From IMG/VR virus record IMGVR_UViG_3300046808_001241, positions 1-64,000 of that record: a stretch of DNA of 64,000 nucleotides; one strand, written 5' to 3'. This stretch comes from a virus. Numbering within the stretch: position 1 is the stretch's first letter; each line of letters opens with the position of its first letter. The position numbers and the translations under genes are program-made. The notes beneath the pieces are model-generated. The model was not told the origin of the DNA and ran no database searches. It saw only the letters and a list, made by a program, of their open reading frames with translations. Below, piece by piece: positions 63,312-64,000 of the stretch.

Positions 63312-63876
63312 AACAGAAAAACACAAGTTTTTAAAACGTATTTCAACTCTTTTTACTAAGCATCCGGAAATTGATCCCGATAGCTTTTTTCGTGCTCCCT
63401 ATGTTTTATATCCAGATGTGGAATATTTTGGTTTGGATTACTTTTCTACCATGCGTGCCGTTAAATCTTACACCATGTATCGTAAGCATATGTTTCTTCG
63501 AGATCCAGACGAGCAATTAAAACAAGTACAAGATTCATTAAACTTTATAGCAAAGTTCTGTATTCAGGAAAAAATCCAATTTTATCAATATCCGTACCAC
63601 AGAACAGCTGATCTTTTTACATGGATGAAGCATTACAAGGAAAATAAGATCAATATATATTCTATGTTTGAATTTTCTAATATATGTTCGTCTGTTAAAG
63701 AACTAGCAGAAGATGTACAAAGGTTTTTTGTATCTGATTTTGTTGACCAATTTCAAAAATTATATTTAAATTACATGAATTCTATGCAAGTAAAGCCTTA
63801 TGTCAGAAAAGCCTTTCCGCTGCTTTCAAATTTTGTTGAAAAGCAGTTGAACCAATTCAAAAAGCCAGTAAACTAA
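63196..63876 (+). CDS. hypothetical protein upstream of gp32 candidate
   Basis: 226 residues if started at ATG 63196, but the first 40 residues may be non-coding (see 62898). From about DFGDVVETEKHKFLKRI it is helical and rich in Phe/Tyr (FFRAPYVLYPDVEYFGLDYF). It sits where T4 has 59, the helicase loader, but sequence support for that is weak. Confidence 0.6.
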   Translation: MQNDLTSLEKCLYNKHLIVSRSQKNKPFKIKKDFGDVVETEKHKFLKRISTLFTKHPEIDPDSFFRAPYVLYPDVEYFGLDYFSTMRAVKSYTMYRKHMFLRDPDEQLKQVQDSLNFIAKFCIQEKIQFYQYPYHRTADLFTWMKHYKENKINIYSMFEFSNICSSVKELAEDVQRFFVSDFVDQFQKLYLNYMNSMQVKPYVRKAFPLLSNFVEKQLNQFKKPVN

Positions 63877-63882
63877 AAAAGT

Positions 63883-64000
63883 ATGAGTAATATTAATATC
63901 AAATCCATGTTCGATCAAATTAAACAGTCGCTTTCTTCTTCTGACAAGAAAGAAGGAGGCAATGGTCTGTATAAAGAAATTCTTAAATTTTCTGCTGGCA
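63883..64000 (+). CDS. 32: probable gp32-like ssDNA-binding protein, truncated by window end
   Basis: First 39 codons: MSNINIKSMFDQIKQSLSSS, then GGNGLYKEILKFSAG. A short basic/Ser-rich leader followed by a KFSAG-type strand is how distant T4-like gp32 proteins begin. Position next to the helicase/recombination block fits. Only the N-terminus is visible. Confidence 0.5.
   Translation, partial: MSNINIKSMFDQIKQSLSSSDKKEGGNGLYKEILKFSAG

Noticed and set aside
63196-63876. Assignment as T4 gp59 helicase loader
   Set aside because: Position next to a gp32 candidate fits, but no convincing motif could be aligned and the true start is uncertain.
1-64000. CRISPR arrays, insertion sequences, integrase or attachment sites
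   Set aside because: No regularly spaced repeats, transposase or integrase motifs, or terminal inverted repeats were seen in the window.

Overview
The window reads as one end-to-end tightly packed stretch of a large double-stranded DNA bacteriophage with a T4-type replication and recombination core. T4-family proteins that can be recognised by motif are the gp43-like family B polymerase, gp41-like helicase, gp61-like primase, UvsX, UvsY, UvsW, gp46/gp47, a gp55-like late sigma factor, a DNA ligase, and probably the first residues of gp32 at the right edge. A predicted u-spanin (outer-membrane lipoprotein anchor plus C-terminal membrane segment) and several lipobox proteins point to a Gram-negative host. 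The host cannot be named. Shine-Dalgarno sequences are almost absent.

Layout. (1) 1-24,340 is an accessory region of about 75 mostly tiny genes of unknown function. Many have a private promoter of the form TTGACCTGTCC-N12-TANNNT placed 6-10 nt before the ATG, so their mRNAs should be leaderless or nearly so. The stop codon of the preceding gene often lies inside the -35 hexamer. Intrinsic terminators here are preceded by a recurring TTTCATAACA element. Base composition drops from GC-richer (about 1-12 kb) to AT-rich (12 kb onward). (2) 24,340-27,050 is an RNA cluster: a putative structured RNA, a tmRNA with an unusually long tag, and ten tRNAs (two more lie at 3.8 and 21.1 kb), interleaved with small genes including a SemiSWEET-like transporter. 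(3) 27-33 kb holds DNA ligase, an Ig-like protein, and a lysis cassette (u-spanin, small membrane protein, holin candidate, M15 endolysin, PAS-domain protein, coiled-coil membrane protein), followed by a DUF932 protein. (4) 33-43 kb holds a metallopeptidase, nuclease, primase, capsid-cargo candidates, QueD/QueE-like genes, a P-loop kinase-like protein, a SET-domain protein and a GIY-YIG nuclease. (5) 43-64 kb is the T4-like core (uvsY-uvsW-55-47, then 46, 43, uvsX, 41), with six glycosyltransferase-like genes and a methyltransferase inserted between 47 and 46.

How it works together. Sigma70-like promoters drive accessory and replication genes. The gp55-like factor presumably recognises the T4-type late element ATAAATAA, found 4-15 nt before a dozen ATGs. 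Most of those late genes encode proteins whose N-termini share a short amphipathic segment ending in h-x-E, the consensus cut by T4 prohead protease. I read these as capsid-targeted cargo or core proteins. This leaderless transcription scheme plus the cargo family is the most novel-looking system in the window.
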